In this document: one piece after another, positions 44,892-53,820 of the stretch | Layout of the letters: every line of letters starts with the position of its first letter | Numbering within the stretch: position 1 is the stretch's first letter | DNA from: Flavobacterium piscinae | GTDB taxonomy: Bacteria; Bacteroidota; Bacteroidia; Flavobacteriales; Flavobacteriaceae | Length of the DNA: 64,000 nt | Direction of reading: 5' to 3' | Assembly: GCF_004122145.1 (NCBI RefSeq) | Contig: NZ_SBKQ01000013.1 | Location: 1 to 64,000 of the forward strand | The notes under the pieces: generated by a model | Seen by the model: the letters and a program-made list of their open reading frames with translations, nothing else | Told to the model about the DNA's origin: nothing | Database searches by the model: none | Made by a program: the position numbers and the translations under genes

Positions 44892-46076
44892 TTATGCTAA
44901 AACTTCTTTGATTCTTCGCATGGCTTCCACCAATAATTCTTCGCTGGTGGCGTAAGAAAAGCGAATGCAATCCGGGTTTCCAAAGGCATCTCCGGTTACG
45001 GTGGCAACGTTGGCTTCGGCTAACAAATACATGGAAAAATCGGTTGCGTCTTTGATTAAGGTTCCGCGTAAGGTCTTTCCGAAGAAGGACGATACATCCG
45101 GAAAAACATAAAAAGCTCCTTCGGGAACGTTGATTTTAAGTCCAGGAATTTCTTTGATTAACCCCACGACTAAATCTCTTCTTTTGTGAAAGGCTTCTAC
45201 CATGTAATTGAGCACTTTTGGGTCGGCATCTACTGCGGCAATCGTAGCTCGTTGAGCAATAGAATTCGCTCCGGAAGTGACTTGGCCTTGCATTTTGGTA
45301 CAGGCTTTCGCTATAAATTCAGGTGCTCCGATGTATCCGATTCTCCATCCTGTCATGGCAAATGCTTTGGCAACGCCATTTACAGTGATGGTTCTTTCAA
45401 ACATACCCGGAATGGAAGCAATACTGCAAAAAGTTCCGGAAAAGTTGATGTGTTCGTAGATCTCATCCGCAACTACAAAAATGTTTGGATACTTTTCTAA
45501 CACTTTAGCAATGGCTGTAAATTCTTCACGACTGTAAACCGAACCGCTTGGGTTGCATGGTGAGCTGTACCAAATCATCTTGGTTTTGGGTGTGATGGCT
45601 TTTTCTAATTGTTCTGGAGTGATTTTAAAATCGCTTTCCACAGAAGTGGGTACTTCAACCGGAATTCCTCCTGCCATTTTGATGATTTCGTAATAACTCA
45701 CCCAATAAGGTGCGGGAAGAATAACTTCGTCTCCCTCATTCAACATACATTGAGCAATGTTATAAAGTGATTGTTTGGCACCGGTGGAAACGACAATATT
45801 TGCCGGTTTGTAATCTAAATTATTATCTCTTTTGAATTTTCGGCAAATGGCCTCTTTTAATTCCACATATCCATCAACGGGTGAATAGGTACTGTAGTTT
45901 TCGTCTATAGCTTTTTTTGCCGCTTCTTTAATAAAATCAGGTGTGTTAAAATCAGGTTCGCCTAAACTTAAACTGATGATGTCTTTTCCTTGGGCTTTTA
46001 GCTCTCTGGCCAATGCTGCCATGGCCAAAGTTTGTGAAGTAGATAAATTATTAATTCTATCCGATAACGAATTCAT
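44892..46076 (-). CDS. aspC: Aspartate-type aminotransferase (class I PLP)
   Basis: This encodes 394 residues. Family motifs are GEPDFNTPDFIKEAAKKAI, SPCNPSGSVYS, ADEIYEHINF and NGVAKAFAMTGWRIGY, whose Lys237 forms the PLP Schiff base. It interconverts amino acids and 2-oxo acids; aspartate is the probable substrate because of overall resemblance to class I beta-type aspartate transaminases, but specificity cannot be proven. Confidence 0.9.
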   Translation of the reverse strand: MNSLSDRINNLSTSQTLAMAALARELKAQGKDIISLSLGEPDFNTPDFIKEAAKKAIDENYSTYSPVDGYVELKEAICRKFKRDNNLDYKPANIVVSTGAKQSLYNIAQCMLNEGDEVILPAPYWVSYYEIIKMAGGIPVEVPTSVESDFKITPEQLEKAITPKTKMIWYSSPCNPSGSVYSREEFTAIAKVLEKYPNIFVVADEIYEHINFSGTFCSIASIPGMFERTITVNGVAKAFAMTGWRIGYIGAPEFIAKACTKMQGQVTSGANSIAQRATIAAVDADPKVLNYMVEAFHKRRDLVVGLIKEIPGLKINVPEGAFYVFPDVSSFFGKTLRGTLIKDATDFSMYLLAEANVATVTGDAFGNPDCIRFSYATSEELLVEAMRRIKEVLA

Positions 46077-46113
46077 TTTAGTTGTGTTTTGTATGTTTAA
46101 ATGTAAAAATAAC

Positions 46114-47208
46114 CTAAGCCAATTGCGGTTCTTGTCCCAACTCTTTTAAATGCTTAAAGTGAGCAATAACTGCAGACCTCATGGTTTTGAATTCATGATA
46201 AGGCAAATTGCATTCTTTGGCAGTTTCTCTCACAATTTCCGCAATTTTACCGTAATGAATATGGCTGATGTGTGGAAAAATATGGTGTTCAATTTGGTGA
46301 TTTAAACCACCGGTGTACCAATTTACAATCCAATTTTTTGGTGCAAAATTTGCGGTGGTGAATAATTGGTGGATAGCCCAAGTGTTTTCCATTTCCCCGT
46401 TTTCATCCGGAATAGGATTGGTTGTTTCTTCCACCACGTGAGCCAATTGAAAAACGATGCTTAAAATTAAACCCGCTGTATAATGCATCACTGCAAATCC
46501 TAGTAAAACTTTCCACCATGTAATACCCAATACCATAGGAATAACTAACCAAATGGAAAAATAGATTACTTTGGTAATAATCAAGGTTGTCCATAAAATC
46601 TTAGGACTTTTTGGTTCTCCATACGATAATTTACGTTTTAAATAAGCTCTCATTTGTTTAAAATCGGTCGTGATAGCCCAATTAAAAGTCAATAAACCAT
46701 ATAAGAAAACTGAATAATAATGTTGAAATTTATGGAAGTATTTCCATTCCGCTTGTTTTGAAAAGCGAATAATTCTTCCGGCATCCAAATCTTCATCATG
46801 ACCAACAATATTGGTGTACGTATGATGTAAAACATTGTGTTGTACTTGCCAATTGTATACGTTTCCGGCTAGAATATAGATGCTTCCACCCATGAATTTA
46901 TTCAACCAAGGTTTGTTGGAATAAGAACCGTGATTACCATCGTGCATCACGTTCATTCCAACACCTGCCATTCCAACGCCAATTACTACGTTTAGTAATA
47001 AATATGCCCAGAAAGGCATATCCATTGCCAAAAGGAAGAAGTATGGAGTTAAGAAAATAGTAAACATCACAATGGTTTTCAAGTGAAGTTTCCAGTTTCC
47101 GGTTTTTTGAAGGTTATTTTCTTTGAAGTAATTGTTTACTCGACTGTTTAGGGTTCTAAAAAACTTAAGATTGTCTTGTTTAGAAAAAGTTGGAATTGTG
47201 GTATTCAT
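46114..47208 (-). CDS. Membrane fatty acid desaturase
   Basis: This encodes 364 residues. It has the three His boxes of membrane di-iron desaturases (HDGNHGS, QHNVLHHTYTN and NHQIEHHIFPH) and four or more membrane helices. Members of this subgroup introduce a double bond into acyl chains of membrane lipids; the position cannot be told. A -7 box lies at 47228-47235. Confidence 0.9.
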   Translation of the reverse strand: MNTTIPTFSKQDNLKFFRTLNSRVNNYFKENNLQKTGNWKLHLKTIVMFTIFLTPYFFLLAMDMPFWAYLLLNVVIGVGMAGVGMNVMHDGNHGSYSNKPWLNKFMGGSIYILAGNVYNWQVQHNVLHHTYTNIVGHDEDLDAGRIIRFSKQAEWKYFHKFQHYYSVFLYGLLTFNWAITTDFKQMRAYLKRKLSYGEPKSPKILWTTLIITKVIYFSIWLVIPMVLGITWWKVLLGFAVMHYTAGLILSIVFQLAHVVEETTNPIPDENGEMENTWAIHQLFTTANFAPKNWIVNWYTGGLNHQIEHHIFPHISHIHYGKIAEIVRETAKECNLPYHEFKTMRSAVIAHFKHLKELGQEPQLA

Positions 47209-47227
47209 GTAATTAAAAAAATTTTTT

Positions 47228-47235
47228 CAAAGTTA
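47228..47235 (-). promoter_or_regulatory. Promoter -7 box for the desaturase
   Basis: On the minus strand this reads TAACTTTG, matching TAnnTTTG, 20 bases before the ATG. Confidence 0.45.
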
Positions 47236-47265
47236 AGTATTAATCTATTTCATAACGTGTAACTA

Positions 47266-47300
47266 TTGATAAAATTTCAACACCAAATTGTTTACTTTTG
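47266..47300 (+). promoter_or_regulatory. Promoter of rsmG
   Basis: TACTTTTG at 47293-47300 matches the -7 box, with TTG at 47266 and a 24-base spacer (one longer than usual), 17 bases before the ATG. Confidence 0.6.
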
Positions 47301-47316
47301 TTAAAAATAGCACAAT

Positions 47317-47946
47317 ATGGAAGAAATTTTGAAGTATTTTCCTAATTTATCTGAAAATCAAATCATTCAGTTCAAAAAATTAGGCGAATTATATCCCGAA
47401 TGGAATGCCAAAATTAACGTGATTTCTCGAAAAGATATTGATGAATTGTATGTAAAACACGTATTACATTCATTAGGTATAGCCAAAGTGATGGAATTTC
47501 AACCAAAGGCAACGGTTTTGGATGTGGGAACCGGTGGTGGTTTTCCCGGAATTCCTTTGGCGATTTTGTTTCCTGAAACCCGTTTTTATTTGATTGATGT
47601 AATCGCCAAAAAAATCAAAGTGGTTAATGAAGTGGCTACTGCTTTAGGTTTAAAAAATGTAAAAGCAGAACAATTGCGTGCCGAAAATGTAAAAGGTGAT
47701 TTTGATTTTATCGTGAGTCGAGCCGTTACTAATATGCCTGATTTTGTTTCTTGGATAAAAGACAAAATCAAAAAACAAAACAATCACGAACTGAAAAACG
47801 GAATTTTGTATTTAAAAGGAGGCGATTTAACGGAAGAATTAAAAGATTTTCCAAAAGTTACGCTCTACAATTTATCCGATTATTTTTCAGAAGATTTTTT
47901 TGAAACAAAGAAAGTGGTTCATTTGCCGTTGAAATTTAAAGCATAA
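47317..47946 (+). CDS. rsmG: 16S rRNA (guanine-527-N7)-methyltransferase
   Basis: This encodes 209 residues. RsmG (GidB) methylates G527 of 16S rRNA. LDVGTGGGFPGIPLAILFP is the S-adenosylmethionine site and DFIVSRAVTNMPDFVSW a family motif. It stands alone and converges on a secreted hydrolase gene across a 13-bp stem terminator. Confidence 0.95.
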   Translation: MEEILKYFPNLSENQIIQFKKLGELYPEWNAKINVISRKDIDELYVKHVLHSLGIAKVMEFQPKATVLDVGTGGGFPGIPLAILFPETRFYLIDVIAKKIKVVNEVATALGLKNVKAEQLRAENVKGDFDFIVSRAVTNMPDFVSWIKDKIKKQNNHELKNGILYLKGGDLTEELKDFPKVTLYNLSDYFSEDFFETKKVVHLPLKFKA

Positions 47947-47949
47947 AAA

Positions 47950-47978
47950 AACCACGAATAAACAATTTATTCGTGGTT
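47950..47978. terminator. Convergent terminator, rsmG and secreted hydrolase
   Basis: A perfect 13-bp stem, AACCACGAATAAA with TTTATTCGTGGTT, has a three-base loop. T residues follow on the minus strand; a short T run follows on the plus strand. Confidence 0.85.
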
Positions 47979-47997
47979 AGATTTTATAAGAATAAAA

Positions 47998-50271
47998 TTA
48001 ATTTTTAATCAACTTCTGCACAAAACTTCTTTCAGTAGATTCAATTTTAATTAAGTAAAATCCGTACGATAAATTGACATCCAATTGATGGTTTCCTTCA
48101 AAAGAAATGTTATTTTGACTGAAAACTTTTTTGCCTGAAGCATCAACAATCGAAATGTTTGCGTTGGAAATCATGTTAGAACTGTATATTTCAATCGTAT
48201 TTTTAATTGGGTTTTTAATGACAATATTTTCAGTTAAAATAGGTTGTTCTATTGAAAGTGGTTCGTTTAGAATTTCCTCCAAAGCAAATTCAACATTTCC
48301 TTCTGACAAGGTTACATGGCCTTCGTTTTCAGTTGGAACATAGGTTGCTGCAAAAGGTGTAATTGATGTATCGTCTACAGTTGCATACCAGTTTGGATTG
48401 GTAATGGCTAATGAACTCAAGGTAGGAATAAAACAAAAACGATCTATTGCTAAATTTCCTAAAAAATCATCTAAGGTTGGGTTGCCACTTCCGCCTTCCG
48501 CAAAATCAGCAACATTAAAAAGGCCTCCCGGAGCAGAATCTAAACCTGACGAGGATGCCGGTGAAGCAGCATTCGCTTGGCTTGTTAGAACTGTAATCCA
48601 AATTATTATATTTTGCTGAGCCCTAAATCGGCTTACCAATTGATTGGATACCCCGGCAGGCGGCGTAAAGCGAATATCGAATCGGGCTCTTTGGGTTGCA
48701 GAAGCATTCACAATATAATCGTTCAACACAAACATACCAGGCGTGCCTGTCATCATTCCGGTAGCACTACCGTTGCTAATGGCTACATTTCTGGTTTCTG
48801 TTGGGAAACCCATTGCATTTAATTCATTTTGAAAGGCAGTTCTAAAATTTGGAGCTCCTGTAGGTAATTGAATTGCATTATCAAATTCCGTTGCACTACC
48901 GGATTGTAAATGGCCACTGTAATGATCAAGTAGCATTTGTTTTGCTGCCGGACTTGAAATAACACTATTTACAATTTCTTGAAGTGTTACATCGCCCAAC
49001 GGGCCATTGGCCATATAATTAAAAAGATGTTGAAAACCAATTGGAACATTGGCTCCTAAATGCGGAGAATCAAATGAAATGTATAAACGAGTATCGTGTT
49101 CTAAATTGTTTTGCTCCATATAACGCAAGGCATAACGCGAAATAAGTCCGCCCATACTGGGTCCGATTACGACATTTTTTTCTGTTCCAACCTTTTGAGC
49201 GTTAATTTGATTAATTAATTCAACTAAAATCATCGCATTTCGTTGGATGAAGTCGGCACCACCATCAATCACAATTCCGTCTGTTGGTGAATATTGAGGA
49301 AAATTCAGCACTACAATATCAAATCCTTCATTCCGAACAACATCACCTAAATTTTGATTGGTATCGCCATAATTTAGAAGGGAATAAATCAAATCTGTAT
49401 TTCTTGTGTCGCCCGGATCAAATCCGTCCACTAAAAAAATAGGTTTGTCTAAAACTTGGTCAACGTTGTCTAAATAAATTTCATATTCACCTTGACCAAG
49501 ATACGGAGCACTTTCTCCAAAACCCTGATAAGGAATTGAAGCAGTTATGGTTTCGGCTAAGATTTCATTACCATTTCGATGGGTAAGATTTGAGCTTCCT
49601 TGAACATCGAAAGTTGATTTTATGATTTTAGACGAACCATCCGTGAATTCAATTTTAAAAGAAATGGATTTTTCACCGGAAGTTGCAAAATCTACTTTGA
49701 TTGGTTGATTTACAGAAACCGTTAACCAAAGATCATTATCAGTAAAATTTATGAAAACGCCTTGAATATTTTTAGATGTTGTGTTGAAAATATTTTTATC
49801 TTTTAAAATAAATTCAACCGTTTTATTTTTTGATTTGGAAACCAACGGAGCCATTAATGCAATTTCATGTTTTTGAAAAGCGTCAACAGCAGAATTATTT
49901 ATGACAAATTGATTGTTGTTTTTTGAAATAATGTTGTTTTCTAAAGCTTCCGGTTTGATGGTTTCTACTTCAGAAATTAAAATTGAAAGTGGTATTTGTT
50001 TGGTGAAAAAAGCTTCATCGGCTTCTTTTTTCAGACTTTCATATTTTGGCAATCGTTGTAAAAAATCAGCTCGTTGAATTTCATGATAAACTTGTCTGAA
50101 ATACATGGCCGAAATTTCATTTTTTTTGTTTTGTGTTATTTTAGAAATTTCAAATACTTGATTATATAAAATCTTTGTTTGCGTATGGTCTTTCAATAAA
50201 TCATATTCTCCTTTTTGACCAAAAGAAAATAAAATTGAAAATAAAGTGAAAAGAGTAATTTTTGTTTTCAT
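47998..50271 (-). CDS. Secreted alpha/beta hydrolase with T9SS type A signal
   Basis: This encodes 757 residues. Signal peptide (about 1-18, ending FGQK). Residues about 280-470 look like a lipase-type alpha/beta hydrolase: IFLVDGFDPGD, VVIGPSMGGLISRYALRYMEQ with nucleophile Ser372 in GPSMGG (not the usual GHSMGG), and FDSPHLGANVPIG. The last ~80 residues (ISIVDASGKKVFSQ, FYLIKIESTERSFVQKLIKN) are a T9SS type A C-terminal sorting domain. The N-terminal ~240 residues are unrecognised. Substrate unknown; lipid or peptidoglycan ester is only a guess. Confidence 0.85.
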   Translation of the reverse strand: MKTKITLFTLFSILFSFGQKGEYDLLKDHTQTKILYNQVFEISKITQNKKNEISAMYFRQVYHEIQRADFLQRLPKYESLKKEADEAFFTKQIPLSILISEVETIKPEALENNIISKNNNQFVINNSAVDAFQKHEIALMAPLVSKSKNKTVEFILKDKNIFNTTSKNIQGVFINFTDNDLWLTVSVNQPIKVDFATSGEKSISFKIEFTDGSSKIIKSTFDVQGSSNLTHRNGNEILAETITASIPYQGFGESAPYLGQGEYEIYLDNVDQVLDKPIFLVDGFDPGDTRNTDLIYSLLNYGDTNQNLGDVVRNEGFDIVVLNFPQYSPTDGIVIDGGADFIQRNAMILVELINQINAQKVGTEKNVVIGPSMGGLISRYALRYMEQNNLEHDTRLYISFDSPHLGANVPIGFQHLFNYMANGPLGDVTLQEIVNSVISSPAAKQMLLDHYSGHLQSGSATEFDNAIQLPTGAPNFRTAFQNELNAMGFPTETRNVAISNGSATGMMTGTPGMFVLNDYIVNASATQRARFDIRFTPPAGVSNQLVSRFRAQQNIIIWITVLTSQANAASPASSSGLDSAPGGLFNVADFAEGGSGNPTLDDFLGNLAIDRFCFIPTLSSLAITNPNWYATVDDTSITPFAATYVPTENEGHVTLSEGNVEFALEEILNEPLSIEQPILTENIVIKNPIKNTIEIYSSNMISNANISIVDASGKKVFSQNNISFEGNHQLDVNLSYGFYLIKIESTERSFVQKLIKN

Positions 50272-50313
50272 TGACTAGAGATTGATTTTTGATAATTTAT
50301 TTGTTTTTTCCTT

Positions 50314-50321
50314 CAAATATA
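50314..50321 (-). promoter_or_regulatory. Promoter -7 box for the secreted hydrolase
   Basis: On the minus strand this reads TATATTTG, matching TAnnTTTG, 43 bases before the ATG. It abuts the upstream pruA terminator. Confidence 0.45.
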
Positions 50322-50354
50322 AAAAAAAGTCCGAATAGTTAACATTCGGACTTT
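50321..50354 (-). terminator. Terminator of pruA
   Basis: A perfect 11-bp stem AAAGTCCGAAT with ATTCGGACTTT has a seven-base loop; on the minus strand a run of T follows. Confidence 0.9.
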
Positions 50355-50378
50355 CACAAATTTATGATTTATATTAAA

Positions 50379-52004
50379 TTAACCTAAAAATGGATAACGG
50401 TAATTTTCAGGTGTTACAAACGTTTCTTTGATAGTTCTTGGTGAAACCCAACGCAATAGGTTTTGAGCAGAACCCGCTTTGTCATTGGTTCCCGAAGCTC
50501 TTGCTCCACCAAACGGTTGCATACCTACAACTGCTCCGGTTGGTTTGTCGTTGATGTAGAAATTTCCGGCACTGTTTTCTAATGCTTGTGTGGCTTCGGT
50601 AATGGCATAGCGGTCTTGGCTAAAAACAGCTCCCGTTAAAGCATATTCTGAAGTTTCATCTATTAATTTTAAGGTTTCTTTCCAATTTGCATCATCATAA
50701 ATGTAAATGGTTAAAACGGGACCGAATAATTCGGTTTCCATGGTAGCATATTTTGGATTGGAAGTCAAAATAACCGTAGGTTCAACAAAATAGCCTACTG
50801 ATTTATCATAGTTTCCACCGATGATTACTTCAGCATCGTTATCTTTTTTGGCTTGGTCTATAAAATGAGCCAATTTATCAAACGAGCCTTCATGAATGAC
50901 TGCGGTAAAGAAATTAGAAAAATCTTCCGGTGAACCCATTTTAATGGTAGCCATTTCCGCTTTTAATTCGGCATGTACGGCTGGCCATAAACTTTTTGGA
51001 ATGTAAACTCTGGAAGCGGCCGAACATTTTTGTCCTTGAAATTCAAATGCTCCACGAATTAATCCGGTAACAACTTTTTTTACATTGGCACTAGGGTGAG
51101 CTAAAACAAAATCTTTTCCGCCGGTTTCACCTACGATTCTTGGATAGGTTTTGTATTTATGAATGTTGGTTCCGATTTTTTTCCAGATTTCTTTGAACAC
51201 AAAGGTAGAACCGGTGTAATGAATTCCGGCAAAATCGGGATGGTCAAAAATAGTATCTGAAATCATCACCGGATCGCCAAAAACAACGTTGATGACACCA
51301 TCCGGAACACCGGCTTCTTTGAACACGTCAATAATGATTTTAGCTGAAAACACTTGGCTGTCACTTGGTTTCCAAACGACCACGTTGCCCATCATAGCAG
51401 CACTGGCAGGAAGATTGGCGGCAATGGCGGTAAAATTGAAAGGGGTGATGGCATATACAAATCCTTCTAACGGACGGTATTCTACACGATTCCAAACAGA
51501 TGAATCCGAATTAGGTTGGTCGTTATATATTTGTGTCATGAATTCCACATTGTAACGTAAGAAGTCAATCAATTCACACGAAGCATCGATTTCGGCTTGG
51601 TGGATGGTTTTGGATTGAGCAATCATGGTAGCCGCATTGATTTTGGCTCGATACGGACCTGCAATCAATTCCGCTGCTTTTAAGAAAATGGCTGCACGTT
51701 GTTCCCATGGCATAGCAGCCCAAGCTTTTCGGGATGCTAAAGCGTTTGAGATGGCTTTTTCTACATGTGATTTTTCAGCTAAATGATAGGTGCCCACGAT
51801 GTGTTTGTGATCGTGTGGGGCAGACATGTTACATGTGTTTCCGGTACGAATTTCTTCGCTACCGATATATAGTGGGACATCGATTTGGGTGTTCCACATT
51901 TCTTTGTAAGCGGCTAAAACAGCAGCTTTTTCAGGACTGTTTGGTGCATAAGCTTTTACAGGTTCATTAATGGCTTTGGGTACGTGAAAAAATCCTTTTA
52001 ACAT
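50379..52004 (-). CDS. pruA: L-glutamate gamma-semialdehyde dehydrogenase
   Basis: This encodes 541 residues from the ATG at 52004 (family start LKGFFHVPKAINEPVKAY); an ATG at 52031 is also possible. The extended ORF to 52217 would include a promoter box at 52078. The enzyme oxidises glutamate semialdehyde to glutamate in proline breakdown. FQGQKCSAASRVYIP holds Cys327; GETGGKDFVLA holds the second catalytic region (Glu). Size is normal for this enzyme. An unexplained repeat lies upstream at 52145-52289. Confidence 0.95.
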   Translation of the reverse strand: MLKGFFHVPKAINEPVKAYAPNSPEKAAVLAAYKEMWNTQIDVPLYIGSEEIRTGNTCNMSAPHDHKHIVGTYHLAEKSHVEKAISNALASRKAWAAMPWEQRAAIFLKAAELIAGPYRAKINAATMIAQSKTIHQAEIDASCELIDFLRYNVEFMTQIYNDQPNSDSSVWNRVEYRPLEGFVYAITPFNFTAIAANLPASAAMMGNVVVWKPSDSQVFSAKIIIDVFKEAGVPDGVINVVFGDPVMISDTIFDHPDFAGIHYTGSTFVFKEIWKKIGTNIHKYKTYPRIVGETGGKDFVLAHPSANVKKVVTGLIRGAFEFQGQKCSAASRVYIPKSLWPAVHAELKAEMATIKMGSPEDFSNFFTAVIHEGSFDKLAHFIDQAKKDNDAEVIIGGNYDKSVGYFVEPTVILTSNPKYATMETELFGPVLTIYIYDDANWKETLKLIDETSEYALTGAVFSQDRYAITEATQALENSAGNFYINDKPTGAVVGMQPFGGARASGTNDKAGSAQNLLRWVSPRTIKETFVTPENYRYPFLG

Positions 52005-52077
52005 AAGAGTTGTTGTTTGATTATTAGACATTTTATCAATTCTATAATTCTTTGAATGCGAATTTGATAATTGCACA

Positions 52078-52085
52078 CAAAAGTA
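52078..52085 (-). promoter_or_regulatory. Promoter -7 box for pruA
   Basis: On the minus strand this reads TACTTTTG, matching TAnnTTTG. It decides against the longer pruA start at 52217. Confidence 0.55.
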
Positions 52086-52144
52086 CAAAGGTTTTTTTGA
52101 ATTTTTGGTAATAGTTGTTACATTTTGGATGATAGTACGGCTTT

Positions 52145-52289
52145 TTAGCCCCGATAGAAGTGAAAAGCCTTTTGCAGGATTGAGGCAGATTTTCTTGGTA
52201 AAAAAAAGCGACTGCAAGAAGCTCTTTTTTTAACTTTAGAAAAACGCTTCAAGACAAAAAAGCTTGTAACGAATAGCGGGAATAGCTTC
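52145..52289. repeat. Structured intergenic element B
   Basis: The core GATAGAAGTGAAAAGCC (from 52153) matches element A at 44707. Inner hairpin: AAGCCTTTTGCAG (52165-52177) and CTGCAAGAAGCTC (52212-52224). Outer: CCCGATA (52150) with TAGCGGG (52274). The 3' end reads AATAGCGGGAATAGCTTCT. A T run follows the inner hairpin. No ORF. It lies between apaG and pruA. Confidence 0.65.
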
Positions 52290-52299
52290 TGAAAAAAAA

Positions 52300-52686
52300 T
52301 TAATTTAAAGCAAAAGGTGCTCCCAGTTTGAAGGTTGGAACAATCACTCTAAAATTGCGTGTTGTGGTGAAATTAATCATATTAAAATGACCTTTCATGG
52401 CACCAAAAGGCGATGATAATAAACAACCGGAACTATACGTATGACTTTCTCCGGGTTTTAAAACAGGTTTTTTGCCAATAACGCCTTCGCCGTCAACAAT
52501 TTCTTTGTGGTTGAGGGAATCATAAATTTCCCAATGACGCGACATTAATTGAACAGAATCTTTGCTGTGGTTTTCGATTGTAATGTGGTAACTAAAGGCA
52601 AAATGAAGCTTGTAGTTTTTGAAGTAAGTACCTTCAAAACTAGTAGTAACAGAAATTTTTATGCCTCTTGTTATTTGTGAAACCAT
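52300..52686 (-). CDS. apaG: ApaG family protein
   Basis: This encodes 128 residues, the normal size, with an immunoglobulin-like fold: VTTSFEGTYFKNYKLHFAF, RHWEIYDSLNHKEIVDGEGVIGKKPVLKPGESHTY-like conserved segments and SSPFGAMKGHFNM. ApaG is implicated in Co2+/Mg2+ resistance and diadenosine polyphosphate control; mechanism is unclear. It begins 4 bases after the DUF3667 gene stop, so it is likely co-transcribed. Confidence 0.9.
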   Translation of the reverse strand: MVSQITRGIKISVTTSFEGTYFKNYKLHFAFSYHITIENHSKDSVQLMSRHWEIYDSLNHKEIVDGEGVIGKKPVLKPGESHTYSSGCLLSSPFGAMKGHFNMINFTTTRNFRVIVPTFKLGAPFALN

Positions 52687-52689
52687 ATT

Positions 52690-53817
52690 TTAATACATCA
52701 AAAACCCTATCAATAGAACCAAAAGTGCTACAAATGAAGCAGTTGTTGGTAATAGAAAGTTCAAAATTACAAATTTTAAAATTGTTTTCCACCTACTTTG
52801 TTGATAAAAGTTTCTTAAGGCTTTGTAAAAATAAATAGGTGTAATAATTAAGAAAATCCAACTTAAGTCTAAGCCAGTCAATAATCCGATAATCTCTTCT
52901 ACAAATATTAGAAGAAACATGAAAGTCATAAAGCTGAACACAAACACCATATGTTCAGCATAAGATAATTTTTTTCGATAGTAAATTATTGCAAAAATTA
53001 CAGTGATAAAAGGTAAAGAAATGAAAAGAATGAAAGGTATTTTATCTGACAAATATTCAAAAAATTTATTAAATCCTTTCCTGCCGCTTGTATCTTCTTC
53101 GTTCAATTTTTTCAATTGATACGTTTTTTTGAGTAAATACAAATTCCATTTCGTCTTTTCATGTTGAAGAGTGTCTAAAATTTTTGAAGGATTTGTTGTT
53201 TTTGAATGATCAAAAAAATGGGCATAGGTTTGAGTTTTAAGGCTCGTTCTTTTAATAAAACCTAAATCAGCTATTTGTTTTTCAGTATACAATTTTTGCT
53301 TTTTTAGGGTGTCTTTCTTTATTTCGCTATTGTCATTATTGCCAAGGTTGATTTGAACAGGTGATTTTGGGTCATTTAAATCAAGTTGATTGTTGTTTGT
53401 TTTGATTGAGTCTTTTTCTGGTTTTTTTTCTTCACTATTTTTGATAATCGTTTGGTCTAAATCTACAATTGATTCATCACTAAACTTTGTAACCAATCCA
53501 CTAAAAATAAAATAGATTAAAGAAACACTCAAATAAAACCGAAAGGGATTGGCGTAGGTTTGTCTTTTGCCTTCAATAAATTCTTTTGCTGCTTTTCCAG
53601 GTTTAGTAAACAATTTAATTGTTGTGTTTTTCACCTTGGAATCATAGGCGTAAAAATTAGCTAAAAATTCATCTACAAAGTCTTTCAGACTGAGTCTTTT
53701 GGTAGAGTTTTTTTGCCCGCAATTAGGGCAATATTTATCTGAAATGTCTAACGGGTGATTACAATTTAAACATTTTAATCCGCGATAATTTTTAATTTCT
53801 CTTGTAGATTCAGACAT
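52690..53817 (-). CDS. DUF3667 membrane protein with zinc ribbon
   Basis: This encodes 375 residues. An N-terminal C4 zinc ribbon (Cys16, Cys19, Cys30, Cys33) is followed by STKRLSLKDFVDEF, then a first hydrophobic helix (about 92-108) and four more in the C-terminal half (from about 245). The long polar middle has many Lys, Asn, Asp. The family is common in Bacteroidota and its role is unknown. It is 3 bases downstream of the T9SS plug gene. Confidence 0.85.
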   Translation of the reverse strand: MSESTREIKNYRGLKCLNCNHPLDISDKYCPNCGQKNSTKRLSLKDFVDEFLANFYAYDSKVKNTTIKLFTKPGKAAKEFIEGKRQTYANPFRFYLSVSLIYFIFSGLVTKFSDESIVDLDQTIIKNSEEKKPEKDSIKTNNNQLDLNDPKSPVQINLGNNDNSEIKKDTLKKQKLYTEKQIADLGFIKRTSLKTQTYAHFFDHSKTTNPSKILDTLQHEKTKWNLYLLKKTYQLKKLNEEDTSGRKGFNKFFEYLSDKIPFILFISLPFITVIFAIIYYRKKLSYAEHMVFVFSFMTFMFLLIFVEEIIGLLTGLDLSWIFLIITPIYFYKALRNFYQQSRWKTILKFVILNFLLPTTASFVALLVLLIGFLMY

Positions 53818-53820
53818 ACA

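Noticed and set aside
50379..52217. Long pruA N-terminus
   Set aside because: It would contain the promoter box at 52078 and part of element B; the family start fits the ATG at 52004.
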